DNA of 64,000 bases, taken from the NCBI GenBank assembly GCA_018266295.1, contig JAFEAQ010000019.1:124001-188000 (forward strand), read 5' to 3'. A program made the position numbers and the translations under genes. This DNA comes from Bdellovibrionales bacterium. Lineage in GTDB: Bacteria > Bdellovibrionota > Bdellovibrionia > Bdellovibrionales > Bdellovibrionaceae. Positions 55,063-64,000 of the stretch are shown one piece after another (position 1 is the first letter of the stretch; every line of letters starts with the position of its first letter). The notes under the pieces are model-generated. The model was given only the letters and a program-made list of their open reading frames with translations. It ran no database searches and was not told the origin of the DNA.

Positions 55063-55314
55063 TTAACCAAGTAGCTGAGTGATAGAAACCCCCAAACATT
55101 CAGCGATGGTTCTTAAGGTCGTGATCTTAGGGTCTGTTTGTCCGGCAACGATATAGTTCAATGTCGATCGTGCAATGCCATTCTCTTCACAGCAATGAAT
55201 CCAAAAGTCATACACTGAAGCATATCCAGCCAAGATAATGGCAGTTTGAATGCGTTTCCCAAGATCAAGAAGATATTTCTGGTTGCGGTTGTCACGTGCC
55301 TTGAGTTTTTTCAT
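55063..55314 (-). CDS. XRE-type helix-turn-helix regulator
   Basis: An 83-aa single-domain Cro/CI-like protein: a helix-turn-helix with NGIARSTLNYIVAGQTDPKITTLRTIAECLGVS. The ATG at 55314 is preferred to the TTG nine bases earlier; no Shine-Dalgarno is seen. No toxin partner is apparent beside it. It converges with the small secreted-protein gene, with its stop 24 bases away. Confidence 0.7.
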   Translation of the reverse strand: MKKLKARDNRNQKYLLDLGKRIQTAIILAGYASVYDFWIHCCEENGIARSTLNYIVAGQTDPKITTLRTIAECLGVSITQLLG

Positions 55315-55458
55315 AGTGTTCAAATTATAAACGTAATTTTAAGTTCATCGCGTCCAATATATAGGACGTTCCTATAGAATTTTTTGTACACAGCTTTCTT
55401 ATCTATGCGGAACTACATCATAAATTGTTTTTGCTTTAGTATATCTGCCAAATTTGTT

Positions 55459-55485
55459 TAAAGTACTTGTGCGGTCAACCGATAG
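55459..55485 (+). promoter_or_regulatory. Sigma-28 (FliA) promoter for the chemoreceptor gene
   Basis: TAAAGTAC, then 11 bases, then ACCGATAG: TAAA at 55459-55462 and the -10 element at 55478-55485 have the exact 15-base spacing of the sigma-28 consensus TAAA-N15-GCCGATAA, with 6 of 8 matches at -10. It lies 36 bases before a methyl-accepting chemotaxis protein, the usual sigma-28 target. Confidence 0.7.
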
Positions 55486-55521
55486 AGTGTCGTCCGATTC
55501 ACTGGACGCAAAAGGGGGCGT

Positions 55522-57033
55522 ATGGGGAAGTGGAGTTTGAATCTCAAGATCAGCGTTGTTGTCGCTGTTTTGGTTTCCACAATGGTTTTTATTTCTTATC
55601 TGGGTTTATCGCGCATGAGTTCCATCAACGATGCATTAAATGATATTGTTGGAAAAAATGCTGCTCGATTAGCTATAGCACTTGAAATTAAATCACTATT
55701 TTATCTGCAGTTAATGAATGAAAAGACATTTATTCTCGAAGACACGAAAGAGAGCATGCAACAAGTCCGCAATCTCATGGACAAACGTCATGAGGAAGTG
55801 AAGAAACTCTGTGCGGATCTCCATGCCATTTCTACTGAACTTGGCAAAGAAGAGATCACGAAGTTCCTCGAAACTTATGAGGCTTGGTTCAAAAAATCAG
55901 AAGAAGTTCAGGCTCATGCTTGGAACGGCGACGATGCCAAAGCCATTGAACTGAGCCGTAGTGTGACCAAAGGTCTCCGGGCAGAGGCCGAAAAGTACAT
56001 TCTTAGTACGACCGATCGCAATCAGAAAGTCATGGACCGTGAAGCCAAAGAAGCACACGAGCTCTATCTGAGCTCACGCAGCCTCGTGATGGCGATCAGT
56101 TTGTTCTCGATCTTATTTGGTATTACTTTGGCGGCGATAGTTCTTGTGAAGCTCAGTCGCACTATTAACCGCGTTGTCACTGACCTCAGCCACAATGGCG
56201 ATCAGGTGAACTTGGCGGCCCAGCAGATTTCGTCTGCTTCTCAAGGTCTGGCTCAAGCGTCTACAGAGCAGGCTTCGTCATTGGAGGAAACTGTTGCTTC
56301 GGTCGAAGAGCTGACGTCTATGGTGAAAGTAAATTCTGAGAATGCCCGCCAAGCCGCGGAGCTTTCAAATTCAACGGGCGCCGTGGCGGCTCGTGGTGAA
56401 AAAGAGATCCGAGATCTTGTGACCTCGATGAATGAGATCTCTTCGGACTCCAAAAAGATTGAAGAAATTATCAATGTTATTGATGATATCGCATTCCAAA
56501 CAAATTTGCTGGCGCTGAATGCCGCGGTTGAGGCAGCTCGTGCCGGTGAGCAGGGTAAAGGCTTCGCCGTGGTTGCAGATGCAGTCCGTGCTTTGGCGCA
56601 AAGAAGCGCGTCTGCAGCTAAAGACATCGCGGGCCTTATCAAGGGCAGTGTCACAAAGATTGAAGTGGGGAGCTCTCAAGCCAATCAGAGTGGCGCCGTG
56701 CTTGCTGAAATTCTTGATTCAGTGAAAAAGGTCGTTCAGTTGAATAACGAGATCGCGTCCGCAAGTGAGGAACAATCCAACGGCATTGCTCAGATCAGTA
56801 AAGCGCTAAATCAGCTTGATCAAACGACGCAGGTGAATGCAGCCTCTTCTGAGGAGGCGGCGGCAGCCGCCGAAGAGCTCTCAGCTCAAGCTCAATCTCT
56901 TTCGAACGTGGTGATTTTGCTGGAAGAAACTATTAAGGGAGCCAGCGCCAAGACGGAGCATGCTATACCGCCAGAAGAAATGGCGCAGAAAAATCTTCGC
57001 AGCCTGCCTGAGAAGATAAATGCCGCGGCATAA
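55522..57033 (+). CDS. Methyl-accepting chemotaxis protein
   Basis: A 503-aa chemoreceptor. Two membrane helices (residues ~8-28 and ~190-212) flank a helical four-helix-bundle-type periplasmic domain. The cytoplasmic part has the highly conserved tip [29 protein letters not shown] and flanking methylation helices. After the second helix only about 25 residues precede the signalling coil, so a full HAMP domain seems missing. No C-terminal CheR/CheB docking pentapeptide is seen. A GGGGG precedes ATG 55522; the sigma-28 promoter supports flagellar co-regulation. Confidence 0.9.
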   Translation: MGKWSLNLKISVVVAVLVSTMVFISYLGLSRMSSINDALNDIVGKNAARLAIALEIKSLFYLQLMNEKTFILEDTKESMQQVRNLMDKRHEEVKKLCADLHAISTELGKEEITKFLETYEAWFKKSEEVQAHAWNGDDAKAIELSRSVTKGLRAEAEKYILSTTDRNQKVMDREAKEAHELYLSSRSLVMAISLFSILFGITLAAIVLVKLSRTINRVVTDLSHNGDQVNLAAQQISSASQGLAQASTEQASSLEETVASVEELTSMVKVNSENARQAAELSNSTGAVAARGEKEIRDLVTSMNEISSDSKKIEEIINVIDDIAFQTNLLALNAAVEAARAGEQGKGFAVVADAVRALAQRSASAAKDIAGLIKGSVTKIEVGSSQANQSGAVLAEILDSVKKVVQLNNEIASASEEQSNGIAQISKALNQLDQTTQVNAASSEEAAAAAEELSAQAQSLSNVVILLEETIKGASAKTEHAIPPEEMAQKNLRSLPEKINAAA

Positions 57034-57067
57034 ACCGGCTTTTGGCAAATTTCTGAAATAAGATCTG

Positions 57068-57094
57068 AAAAGGACGCTCCGGCGTCCTTTTTTT
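57068..57094 (+). terminator. Terminator after the chemoreceptor gene
   Basis: AAAGGACGC pairs with GCGTCCTTT across a TCCG loop and is followed by a T-run. It lies 34 bases past the stop. Confidence 0.9.
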
Positions 57095-57108
57095 GTTAGC
57101 GTTTTCGT

Positions 57109-57579
57109 ATGAAGCTTTTTACGGTCGGTTATGAAAGCACAAGCATAGATCAATTTGTCGAGTTTCTAGCCAAGAAAGACATCGAGATCGTCGTCGATGT
57201 CAGGAAAAATCCTGTGAGCCGAAAGAAAGGTTTCTCTAAGAACCGCTTGGCTCAGAATCTTTCGGAGAAGGGAATCGAGTATCTTCACCTGCCGAGTCTG
57301 GGAGTGCCGGTGGAGTGGCGCCACAAAGCCAAGGCCAAGCTCATAACCCGGAATAAAATGTTTCAAGACTACGTGAAAAAGATTCTGCCGAAAGAGCGTA
57401 AGGACATAAATCTTATCAGAAAACTTCTCCGGGAAAAGAACACCTGTCTTTTATGTTTTGAAGCCGATGCGTCTGATTGTCATCGCCATAGAGTTTCTGA
57501 AGAAGTGCGTCGCTTAGATAAAAAAGTGAAAGTTGTTGATCTTGAAGTGCTGCCGCCAAATCTGCGTATGTGGCGTTAG
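57109..57579 (+). CDS. DUF488 family protein
   Basis: A 156-aa protein of the DUF488 family: LFTVGYESTSIDQFV at the start, VVDVRKNPVSRKKGFS, and CLLCFEADASDCHRHR near the end, with conserved Cys and His that could bind metal. Function is not established. The terminator just upstream shows it is transcribed independently of the chemoreceptor. Confidence 0.8.
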   Translation: MKLFTVGYESTSIDQFVEFLAKKDIEIVVDVRKNPVSRKKGFSKNRLAQNLSEKGIEYLHLPSLGVPVEWRHKAKAKLITRNKMFQDYVKKILPKERKDINLIRKLLREKNTCLLCFEADASDCHRHRVSEEVRRLDKKVKVVDLEVLPPNLRMWR

Positions 57580-57715
57580 CTCAAGAATGGAAAGCTCTGA
57601 ACTGTCCAAATTTTTGACAAGTAAGAAGTCTTTCCAAGTTCCCTTATGCTCCCCCTGAAAAATCGAGCGCTCTCTGCTATAAGAATCGTTCACCTATATT
57701 CTGGAGAAAACTGAT

Positions 57716-58771
57716 ATGAAATTGCGCCCTTCACTTTTAGTTGCCGCTCTCCTGATCTCGTCCATTCAGGCTCATGCCTTTGAGTGGGCTTTTCAGCCTT
57801 CGCCGACGCCGGATCCTGTTCAGGAGGCGATTGAAAATCCTTACGGTCGTTACTACACACGTAAAGACATCGAACGAATCAACCGTGAAATCGAAACCGA
57901 AAGAAGCCGTGCTTCGGGAATGGCCAAAGGCCAGGTGATTACCATCGATACGCGGGACCAAGAGTCTTGCTTACTCATTCAAAAGCAGCTCGAGTCGTCA
58001 CCTATGATGGGAGTGAACGATCCGCGCAGACTTTGTGATCAAGATCCACAGAATCCACTGACGAGTGTTGTGATTTTAAGCCCATCCAATGAAACTGAAT
58101 GGCGTCGTGAAATCGACATTAGTCGGCTGAAATCTTCAGAAAGAAACATTTATACCAGCACACGCAATGCTTCTTTGGCGGCAGTGGGGGTCGCGGGCAT
58201 TCTATATATGATGCCAGAGAGCGTGTCCAAGTGGGATAAAAGTAAAATGAAGAATCTCGGTAAGAACTGGCGCGACAACGTGAAGGCAGGTCCCGTCGTC
58301 GATAAAGACGATTGGGCTATTAACTTCATCGGCCATCCTTACTCGGGTGCGGCTTATTATCAAATTGCCCGCCATTCAGGTTTAGGGCCTTGGGGCTCCT
58401 TTGGCTATTCGGTTGTGATGTCGACATTCTTCTGGGAATACGGTGTTGAAGCCTTTGCGGAAGTTCCTTCGATTCAGGATTTGATCATTACACCGGTCAT
58501 TGGATCGATTATGGGCGAGATCTTCTATCGCACAGAAATGAGGATCCGCGCAAACGACGGAAAAGTTCTGGGCTCAAAAAAATTTGGTTCTTTCTTAATG
58601 ATCGTTATGAACCCAATGGGCGCTATTAGCGATGAGATTAATAATGTGTTTGGCAAGAAGGTTGTTCAAGATGCGCGCGCCAACTGGGTTGTGCGTCAGC
58701 GCAGCTATGGCTCGGGCCCGAATATCGAAAAGAGTGGGTTCTGGGGCCTCGAGCTACAGTTTAAGTTCTAA
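57716..58771 (+). CDS. Secreted DUF3943 domain protein
   Basis: A 351-aa exported protein with signal peptide ending AHA (residue ~21). The mature part has a DUF3943-like core: GHPYSGAAYYQIAR, WEYGVEAFAEVPSIQDLIITP and GSIMGEIFYR. DUF3943 proteins are predicted outer-membrane-associated; function unknown. Start ATG 57716 has GGAG upstream. The next gene on the - strand abuts its stop with no gap. Confidence 0.7.
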   Translation: MKLRPSLLVAALLISSIQAHAFEWAFQPSPTPDPVQEAIENPYGRYYTRKDIERINREIETERSRASGMAKGQVITIDTRDQESCLLIQKQLESSPMMGVNDPRRLCDQDPQNPLTSVVILSPSNETEWRREIDISRLKSSERNIYTSTRNASLAAVGVAGILYMMPESVSKWDKSKMKNLGKNWRDNVKAGPVVDKDDWAINFIGHPYSGAAYYQIARHSGLGPWGSFGYSVVMSTFFWEYGVEAFAEVPSIQDLIITPVIGSIMGEIFYRTEMRIRANDGKVLGSKKFGSFLMIVMNPMGAISDEINNVFGKKVVQDARANWVVRQRSYGSGPNIEKSGFWGLELQFKF

Positions 58772-60340
58772 CTATTTACAATTTGGCGGATCGATGAGGG
58801 GAGCTCTCATCGATTCTTCCACCAGGCCGTTAAGGTCTTTCGTCACGTCAAAGCTATTCCAATCAGTACATTTGATCTTTGTCGCATTCTTCTGTGAAAG
58901 CATGATCGAGCTCTGCGGATTTGCGATACTATAGAACTGATCCATCGTTTTATCATCGGCTTGCGTGAGGCGACGGAAGGTCCCTTGGGCAAACTTCGAC
59001 TCTTCCCCTTTGCGAGTGACATAAACAATATTGTCACAGCCGAAAGCTTTCAGAACAAGAACCGGATGCAAGTCGCTCCAGCCGCCCGCCGAGAGCTGCG
59101 TGCGTGATAAGGCTTGGATGCGAGAAAGACCTGGCTCTGCCGGAGAAGTTGAAATCACATTTATCCACGCGCTTTCACCTAAAGACATAAATTTCTGAGA
59201 TTTTCTATCGTTCTTATATTCTGAAACTGTCTTGAATTGATTTTCAATTTTTGTAAGACCGTCATCTTTACCCCAGTAACCGAAATGTAGGTCCTCTGGA
59301 TTCACAGAGAAATCACCGAAATTTTCGTCGGTGGTCGTTTGATAGTCGATGTAGAGTTTCGTGAACTGCTCAACGGCGGCACCGGTTAAGACGGAAGTCG
59401 TCGGGAATGCCGGAATGTAAGCGCCGACGTTTTCATCGACACGATTTTTGCCACGGGCAGCGGATTCACGATACATCAAAGCTGCGCTGCCAATGAGTTG
59501 ACGACATTGAGGACGCTTTTCATTGAGTTCACGCCAAGAGAGGTTTTGCGAACCGGGCGTACAGGCTTTTAAGAAGTCCTTCATGCGTTGCTCGATCTGG
59601 GGCCCTTTGCCGGATTCGTTATTGTAATTCGCATAGAAATTGCCCATTTGACCGAGGATCGATGCGAGCTTTTTAAAATCAATTAAACCAGGGCGGACAA
59701 AAAGAGTTTTATCAGTTTGCGCATCAAACTTGCCAAAGTTTTGAATCGCCTGGGAAATCTGGCTGCTACGATAGCTCAAAAGAGGCATCACCGCAGCGTC
59801 TTGTTGCATCGCCAGTTTCGCTGTTCTTTGCACGTAAAGAATGAACTCAGGATTAATGACTTCTTTAAGGTCGTTTGAGTTCATCAGGGTTTGCAATTGA
59901 GAGAGATGTTTTAGCAGCAAGGCTTTCGCTGCTGGACTTTTGATAGCATCTTCTATTTTAGGTGCCGTCGTCAGTAGTGCTTGGAAGGCACCTTTATCCG
60001 CGAGCAGGGCTTGAATTGCTTTGCCTTCGGGAGTTTGTGTCAGGGCCTCGAGGTAGCCTTGGAAAGACTTAATTAAGAGCGCTCGCTCACTATTGGTTTG
60101 GGCCAGGGGATTTAGAGAAATACTTTCGAGCAGGAACATCGTGATACTGGCTGAACTTCCACCGGCCATCGCTGCTGGAAGGCCTTGCTCTTCAACGATA
60201 CTCGACATTGCACCCCAGTGCGCCGGCATCAGCTCACCGTTACCGCGAATCGCAGCACAGTATTGGGCCGCCGATGCGGAAGAAACTGTTGCTGTCAGGA
60301 CCGAAGTGAAAAGCACTGAAAATAGTTTGGAAGCTCTCAT
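58772..60340 (-). CDS. Secreted patatin-like serine hydrolase (tentative)
   Basis: A 522-aa exported protein with a signal peptide ending SASA (residue ~25). GNGELMPAHWGAMSSI is followed by MAGGSSASITMFL, which resembles the patatin nucleophile elbow but reads GGSSAS, not GxSxG. A C-terminal GWSDLHPVLVLKAFGC could hold the acidic partner. The start is ATG 60340 with GAGG six bases upstream, preferred to ATG 60352. In this family, lipid hydrolysis would fit; the altered elbow makes it uncertain. It abuts the DUF3943 gene. Confidence 0.5.
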   Translation of the reverse strand: MRASKLFSVLFTSVLTATVSSASAAQYCAAIRGNGELMPAHWGAMSSIVEEQGLPAAMAGGSSASITMFLLESISLNPLAQTNSERALLIKSFQGYLEALTQTPEGKAIQALLADKGAFQALLTTAPKIEDAIKSPAAKALLLKHLSQLQTLMNSNDLKEVINPEFILYVQRTAKLAMQQDAAVMPLLSYRSSQISQAIQNFGKFDAQTDKTLFVRPGLIDFKKLASILGQMGNFYANYNNESGKGPQIEQRMKDFLKACTPGSQNLSWRELNEKRPQCRQLIGSAALMYRESAARGKNRVDENVGAYIPAFPTTSVLTGAAVEQFTKLYIDYQTTTDENFGDFSVNPEDLHFGYWGKDDGLTKIENQFKTVSEYKNDRKSQKFMSLGESAWINVISTSPAEPGLSRIQALSRTQLSAGGWSDLHPVLVLKAFGCDNIVYVTRKGEESKFAQGTFRRLTQADDKTMDQFYSIANPQSSIMLSQKNATKIKCTDWNSFDVTKDLNGLVEESMRAPLIDPPNCK

Positions 60341-60467
60341 GCTTGACCTCATTTCTGCGACTTAAACAGAGCAAGGGATATACCAGATGAGGAGCTTTTA
60401 AGAGGGAATTGAAAGGGCAGAACGTCCCGGGTTGCCGTTTCTTGCTAGGCACCCAGGGAAAACACGG

Positions 60468-60484
60468 CGTCTCGGTTTGAGACG
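60468..60484 (-). terminator. Hairpin after the charged-protein gene
   Basis: CGTCTC pairs with GAGACG across a five-base loop, immediately next to the stop of the - gene at 60486. The T-run after it on that strand is weak (CCGTGTTTT). Confidence 0.45.
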
Positions 60485-60485
60485 G

Positions 60486-60950
60486 TTACTTCTTTTCTTT
60501 TGGGATGAATTTGCTGCCGGACTTACCAATAGGTTTTACCGGGCGGCGTTTCTTTTTCGGCACAGTGACCACCTCTGGAAGAAGGTCGCTGTAATCGCCA
60601 TCATCTTCGTCATCGTCTTCAAGGGCTTCTTCTAAAGCGCTTTTCTTTACTGCGGTGACTTTCTTTTTAGGGCTGGTGTGAACGGCGCGCTCTGAGCGAG
60701 GCTTTGCTTTGGCGAAGCCTTCGATATCATCAAAACGAACAAGCGTCGTGCGGGTCTCGCCGATCACTTTCACACCGTCAGTGGTGATCATTTTAATCAA
60801 GCCGGTCACACCGATGTGGCCGAGATTTTCTCCAGAAAGGCGGTACTTAGTTTTGGGTGCGTCTTTTTGACGAAAGAGTTTGTTTAACTCATTCACATCG
60901 ACAGTTCCGAATTCGGCTGCAAGGATTTTTACGATTTGAGTTTGCTTCAT
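60486..60950 (-). CDS. Uncharacterised charged protein
   Basis: A 154-aa protein of no recognised family. Residues 1-~95 look folded (MKQTQIVKILAAEFG, LGHIGVTGLIKMIT). The C-terminal ~60 residues hold an acidic run (DDDEDDGDYSD) flanked by Lys/Arg-rich tails ending KFIPKEKK. ATG 60950 has AAGGA seven bases upstream, so the longer frame is not needed. A nucleic-acid-associated role is only suggested by the charged tail. Confidence 0.6.
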   Translation of the reverse strand: MKQTQIVKILAAEFGTVDVNELNKLFRQKDAPKTKYRLSGENLGHIGVTGLIKMITTDGVKVIGETRTTLVRFDDIEGFAKAKPRSERAVHTSPKKKVTAVKKSALEEALEDDDEDDGDYSDLLPEVVTVPKKKRRPVKPIGKSGSKFIPKEKK

Positions 60951-61016
60951 GGCCACGTCCTTTAAGGAGCGTGACCATAGCATGGTTCCAACGGGAATCG
61001 AAGCGCTTTCACCAGT

Positions 61017-62801
61017 TTACAAAAAGCCGGGTTTGCGACGGGCCCTATCAATGGCAAAAGCACAGTTGATGAGTCCGACATGACTGTAAGTCTGCGGAAA
61101 GTTCCCCCATTGGCTGCCGGTTTCAAGATCGTAGTCTTCGCTCATCAGGCCAAGGTGGTTCTGGGCGACCAGAACTCGTTTAAACAGCTCTTCGGCGCGA
61201 TCGCCCAGACCGAGCGAGGCCAGAGCTTCGATATGCCAGAAACTGCAAACCAGGAAGGCCGACTTTTGCAGGCCAAAATCATCTTGATGGCGATAGCGGA
61301 GTAAAAAGCCCGGACTGAGCTCGAGTTCCTTTTCGATGGCTGCGAGATGTCCCATGGATCTTTCGAGAGGATGATCGATCAGAAAACCCAGAGTAATCAT
61401 TTGAAGCATACTTGCATCAAGGTCCTTAGAGCCGATCGCTTGAGTGTAAGCTTTCTTCTCTGAATCGTAGCAGCTTTCAAGCAAGCTTGCCGCGTGGTCG
61501 CGGCTTTTGAGCGCGCGGGCTTCGAGGTCGCCATCACCGATTTTGCGGGCGATTTTAAGAATCGCCGCACTTCCGGCCCAGTGAAAGAGCAGAGTATAAG
61601 CATGGACGGCGCGTTTTCCGCGGAATTCCCAGACGCCGTTGTCTGGCTCTTCCATCGTTTTCTCTAAATACTTTAGAACCCGCTTCATCATTTGTGTTGA
61701 AGAGCGAACATGACGATCAATCAGGCGTTCGTCAGTGTAAAGGCTGTAGAGCGCCAAAAGCACTTGCCCATAGGCATCGTGCTGAATTTGTGAAGCGGCC
61801 TGGTTGCCGATGCGCACAGGCTGATTGCCAAGATAACCTTCCATGGGCAATTCGATTTCGGTCATCTCCGGTGATCCATCAATGCGGTAGACTGGTTGCA
61901 GGCTTTCAAGCTGATCGAGATTTAGGTTTTCAATAAAGTGCGCGTACCGCTCCATCTCATCAAAGTGACCGAGGGAGTTCAGTGCCGAAATTGTATAGTA
62001 GGTATCACGTAGCCAACAAAAGCGATAATCCCAGTTGCGTCCTTCACCCGGAATTTCCGGTAAGCTCGTCGTGCAAGAGGCGATGATTGCCCCGGTGTCT
62101 TCATACTGATGGAGCTTCAGGGTCAGTGCGGAACGAATCACTTCTTTTTGAAAAATACTTGGCAGCGTACAAGACTCAACCCACTTCATCCAGTAGCGTG
62201 TTGTTCTGCTGAGAAATTCTTCAAAGGTGCTTTCGAGGGGACCTTCCAGAGGAATTCCCCAAGAAAGGACAAAATAAAGATCTTCACTGAGAGCAAAATC
62301 ACGTTTCTCAACCAAATAGGTGAGTGAAGCGTTCGTCGTCAAACGCACAGGCTGTTCAAGTCCCTCGTAACGGATGTGATTGCTTCCTTGCATATGCAAA
62401 GGTGTTAATTTTCCGTAATCTCCCACGGGACTGCAGTCGACAAGAATCCTTGGGGAACCTAAAATTTTTTTTATTTTTCTAAAGAGCATAAGGGGTTTAT
62501 GCTGACGCTCGAAAAGTAAAAATCTCGGAGCAAAATCAATAACCTCGAAAACGCCCTCAGGACTCTCAAAGCGCGTGACTAGCACATTTGTGTTGTCGAG
62601 ATATCTTTGCGTTGATGTGTAGTTTTTTGTCGAGGGACAAATTTTAAAATGACCCGCCTTGCCTTGATCGAGGAGTCCTCCAAAGATGAAACTAGAGTCG
62701 AAGCGTGGCCAACATAGCCACTGCACATTTGCATTTTTATCAATGAGTGCTGAATAAGCACAATTGCCGATCAGCCCCATGTCATAACGATGATTATTCA
62801 T
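61017..62801 (-). CDS. Glycoside hydrolase family 15 protein (glucoamylase/trehalase type)
   Basis: A 594-aa GH15 protein. The N-terminal beta-sandwich domain opens with IGNCAYSALIDKNANVQWLCWPRFDS. The (alpha/alpha)6 catalytic domain has GEGRNWDYRFCWLRDT, GVWEFRGKRAVHAYTL, and EDYDLETGSQWGNFPQTYSHVGLI, typical for the family. AAGG seven bases before ATG 62801 supports the start; the longer frame would overlap the divergent otsA. Next to otsA, a role in trehalose or alpha-glucan turnover is likely, but the substrate is not proven by sequence. Confidence 0.85.
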   Translation of the reverse strand: MNNHRYDMGLIGNCAYSALIDKNANVQWLCWPRFDSSFIFGGLLDQGKAGHFKICPSTKNYTSTQRYLDNTNVLVTRFESPEGVFEVIDFAPRFLLFERQHKPLMLFRKIKKILGSPRILVDCSPVGDYGKLTPLHMQGSNHIRYEGLEQPVRLTTNASLTYLVEKRDFALSEDLYFVLSWGIPLEGPLESTFEEFLSRTTRYWMKWVESCTLPSIFQKEVIRSALTLKLHQYEDTGAIIASCTTSLPEIPGEGRNWDYRFCWLRDTYYTISALNSLGHFDEMERYAHFIENLNLDQLESLQPVYRIDGSPEMTEIELPMEGYLGNQPVRIGNQAASQIQHDAYGQVLLALYSLYTDERLIDRHVRSSTQMMKRVLKYLEKTMEEPDNGVWEFRGKRAVHAYTLLFHWAGSAAILKIARKIGDGDLEARALKSRDHAASLLESCYDSEKKAYTQAIGSKDLDASMLQMITLGFLIDHPLERSMGHLAAIEKELELSPGFLLRYRHQDDFGLQKSAFLVCSFWHIEALASLGLGDRAEELFKRVLVAQNHLGLMSEDYDLETGSQWGNFPQTYSHVGLINCAFAIDRARRKPGFL

Positions 62802-62868
62802 TCGTAAACCTTTTTGGCTTCGTGGGGTGAGTTGATAAGACCTCCGTAGTATACAGAAGGAAACCCTG

Positions 62869-64000
62869 ATGCCAAACACTAAAAGAATTTTTGTGAGTAA
62901 TAGATTGCCTTTTAGCATAGATCCTAAAACAGGAGACCTTAAGCGTGGCAGTGGTGGTTTGGTGTCGGCGTTGCTAGGAGTGAGTCTCCATGAGCCATTT
63001 GCGTGGGTAGGTTTTGAAAGCGATCCGAAGGCGGCTAAAAAAATTCAGGAAGAAGCCTCCAAACACGTCGAGAATTTACAGTGCTATCCTATTCAGCTAT
63101 CGAAAGACATCTATGAAAAATACTACGATGGTTTTTCAAATGATATTCTTTGGCCGCTTTTCCACTATGAAGGACACTTCGCCAATTTCGATCGGGACAA
63201 TTGGCTCGCATATGTCGAAGCCAACTTAAAAATGGCAGAAGGTGTTGCTCGCGTAGCGAACCCGGGTGACACGGTATGGGTCCATGACTTTCATTTTATG
63301 TTATTGCCGAAATTTTTGCGTCACTTGAAACCACAGCTCAAGATTGGCTTTTTCTTACATATCCCATTTCCAAGTGCAGAACTGTTCCGTCAGCTGCCGG
63401 TGCGAGAAGAAATTCTGTCCTCTCTTGTGCAATGTGATCTAATTGGCTTTCATGAGCATTCTTATCTTCGCCACTTCGATGTTTGTTTAAAGGCGATTCT
63501 CGGCATTGAGTCGTCGCTCTTTAAAGCGGAGATGGAAGGACACACAGTAAATCTCGGTGTTTATCCGATCAGTATCGATACCGAAGGCTATCTGAAGAAA
63601 GCCGAGCATGAAGAGGTTGTGGCGCAAGCTCAGCAGTACCGCGAGCAAAGCGTCGCTCCGTATATGCTTCTGGGCGTGGATCGGCTTGACTACACCAAAG
63701 GACTCGACCTCAAGCTGTTAGGGCTACAGCAGACTTTTAAAAAGTACCCTGACCTCATTGGTAAAATCACCTTGTTGCAAGTCGCAGTCCCGACACGCGA
63801 ACGTGTGCCTGCTTACAAGAACCTTAAGAAAGTCGTCGATCGCTTGGTCGGCGCAATCAATGGTCAATTCGGCGGCCCTAATTATTCTCCGGTTCAATAT
63901 ATTTATCGCTCGGTTCCTGAAACAGAGTTGCTCGCGCTGTATCGTCGCGCAGATGCCGTTCTCGTTACAAGCAAACGCGACGGCATGAATTTAGTGGCGA
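62869..64000 (+). CDS. otsA: Alpha,alpha-trehalose-phosphate synthase, 3' truncated by window edge
   Basis: At least 377 residues of a GT20 enzyme making trehalose-6-phosphate from UDP-glucose and glucose-6-phosphate. RIFVSNRLPFSI, the KRGSGGLVSAL nucleotide-binding region, WVHDFHFMLLP, GFFLHIPFPSAELFR and GVDRLDYTKGL are conserved. AGAAGG lies eight bases before ATG 62869. It is divergent from the GH15 gene with a 67-base gap, which must hold both promoters. otsB is not visible in this window. Confidence 0.93.
   Translation, partial: MPNTKRIFVSNRLPFSIDPKTGDLKRGSGGLVSALLGVSLHEPFAWVGFESDPKAAKKIQEEASKHVENLQCYPIQLSKDIYEKYYDGFSNDILWPLFHYEGHFANFDRDNWLAYVEANLKMAEGVARVANPGDTVWVHDFHFMLLPKFLRHLKPQLKIGFFLHIPFPSAELFRQLPVREEILSSLVQCDLIGFHEHSYLRHFDVCLKAILGIESSLFKAEMEGHTVNLGVYPISIDTEGYLKKAEHEEVVAQAQQYREQSVAPYMLLGVDRLDYTKGLDLKLLGLQQTFKKYPDLIGKITLLQVAVPTRERVPAYKNLKKVVDRLVGAINGQFGGPNYSPVQYIYRSVPETELLALYRRADAVLVTSKRDGMNLVA

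Noticed and set aside
55063-55314. XRE regulator considered as an antitoxin
   Set aside because: No toxin-like gene is next to it; the neighbour is a convergent secreted protein.

Overview
The window looks like a chromosomal segment of a Bdellovibrio-like bacterium (Bdellovibrionota). This is inferred from gene content: TIGR02147/DUF4423-type regulators, the paired TIGR03545/TIGR03546 envelope proteins, many two-component proteins and small lipoproteins, and dense packing with many gene ends abutting or overlapping. No species name is claimed. No rRNA, tRNA, CRISPR array, insertion sequence or prophage was found.

Region 1 (1-21970) is the transcription/translation block, all on the + strand: the end of rpoB, rpoC, then rpsL-rpsG-fusA, then the S10, spc and alpha operons from rpsJ to rplQ, closed by a strong terminator. 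Promoter-like sequences precede rpsL, rpsJ and rpmJ. rplX (uL24) is missing between rplN and rplE. tuf is not between fusA and rpsJ, and infA and map are not between secY and rpmJ.

Region 2 (21989-25807) holds a TlpA-like thioredoxin and an unusual regulatory locus. A soluble histidine kinase and a winged-helix DUF4423-like protein lie back to back, next to a third gene that is a fusion of the same two modules. The fusion gene is AT-rich and sits between two near-identical terminators.

Region 3 (25961-36506) is envelope and sugar metabolism: TIGR03545/TIGR03546, a heptose-bisphosphate phosphatase, a Cys/Met-type PLP lyase, a flippase-like membrane protein, ManC, an OmpA-family protein, an SDR protein and a hemerythrin protein.

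Region 4 (36634-43133) is signalling: two large hybrid histidine kinases, a receiver protein with a PilZ-like tail and a full-length TIGR02147 regulator.

Region 5 (43215-53759) contains DNA repair genes among lipoproteins. An XPD/DinG-type helicase with an N-terminal Cas4/RecB-like nuclease domain is translationally coupled to a DEDDh-fold/GIY-YIG protein whose exonuclease motifs look degenerate. Further on, a Rad52-superfamily-like annealing protein is in an operon with RecD2.

Region 6 (53748-64000) has a LysR regulator, a small secreted protein, an XRE regulator, a chemoreceptor with a good sigma-28 promoter, a DUF488 protein, a DUF3943 protein, a patatin-like secreted protein, an unknown charged protein, and a divergent GH15 / trehalose-6-phosphate synthase pair that runs off the right edge.
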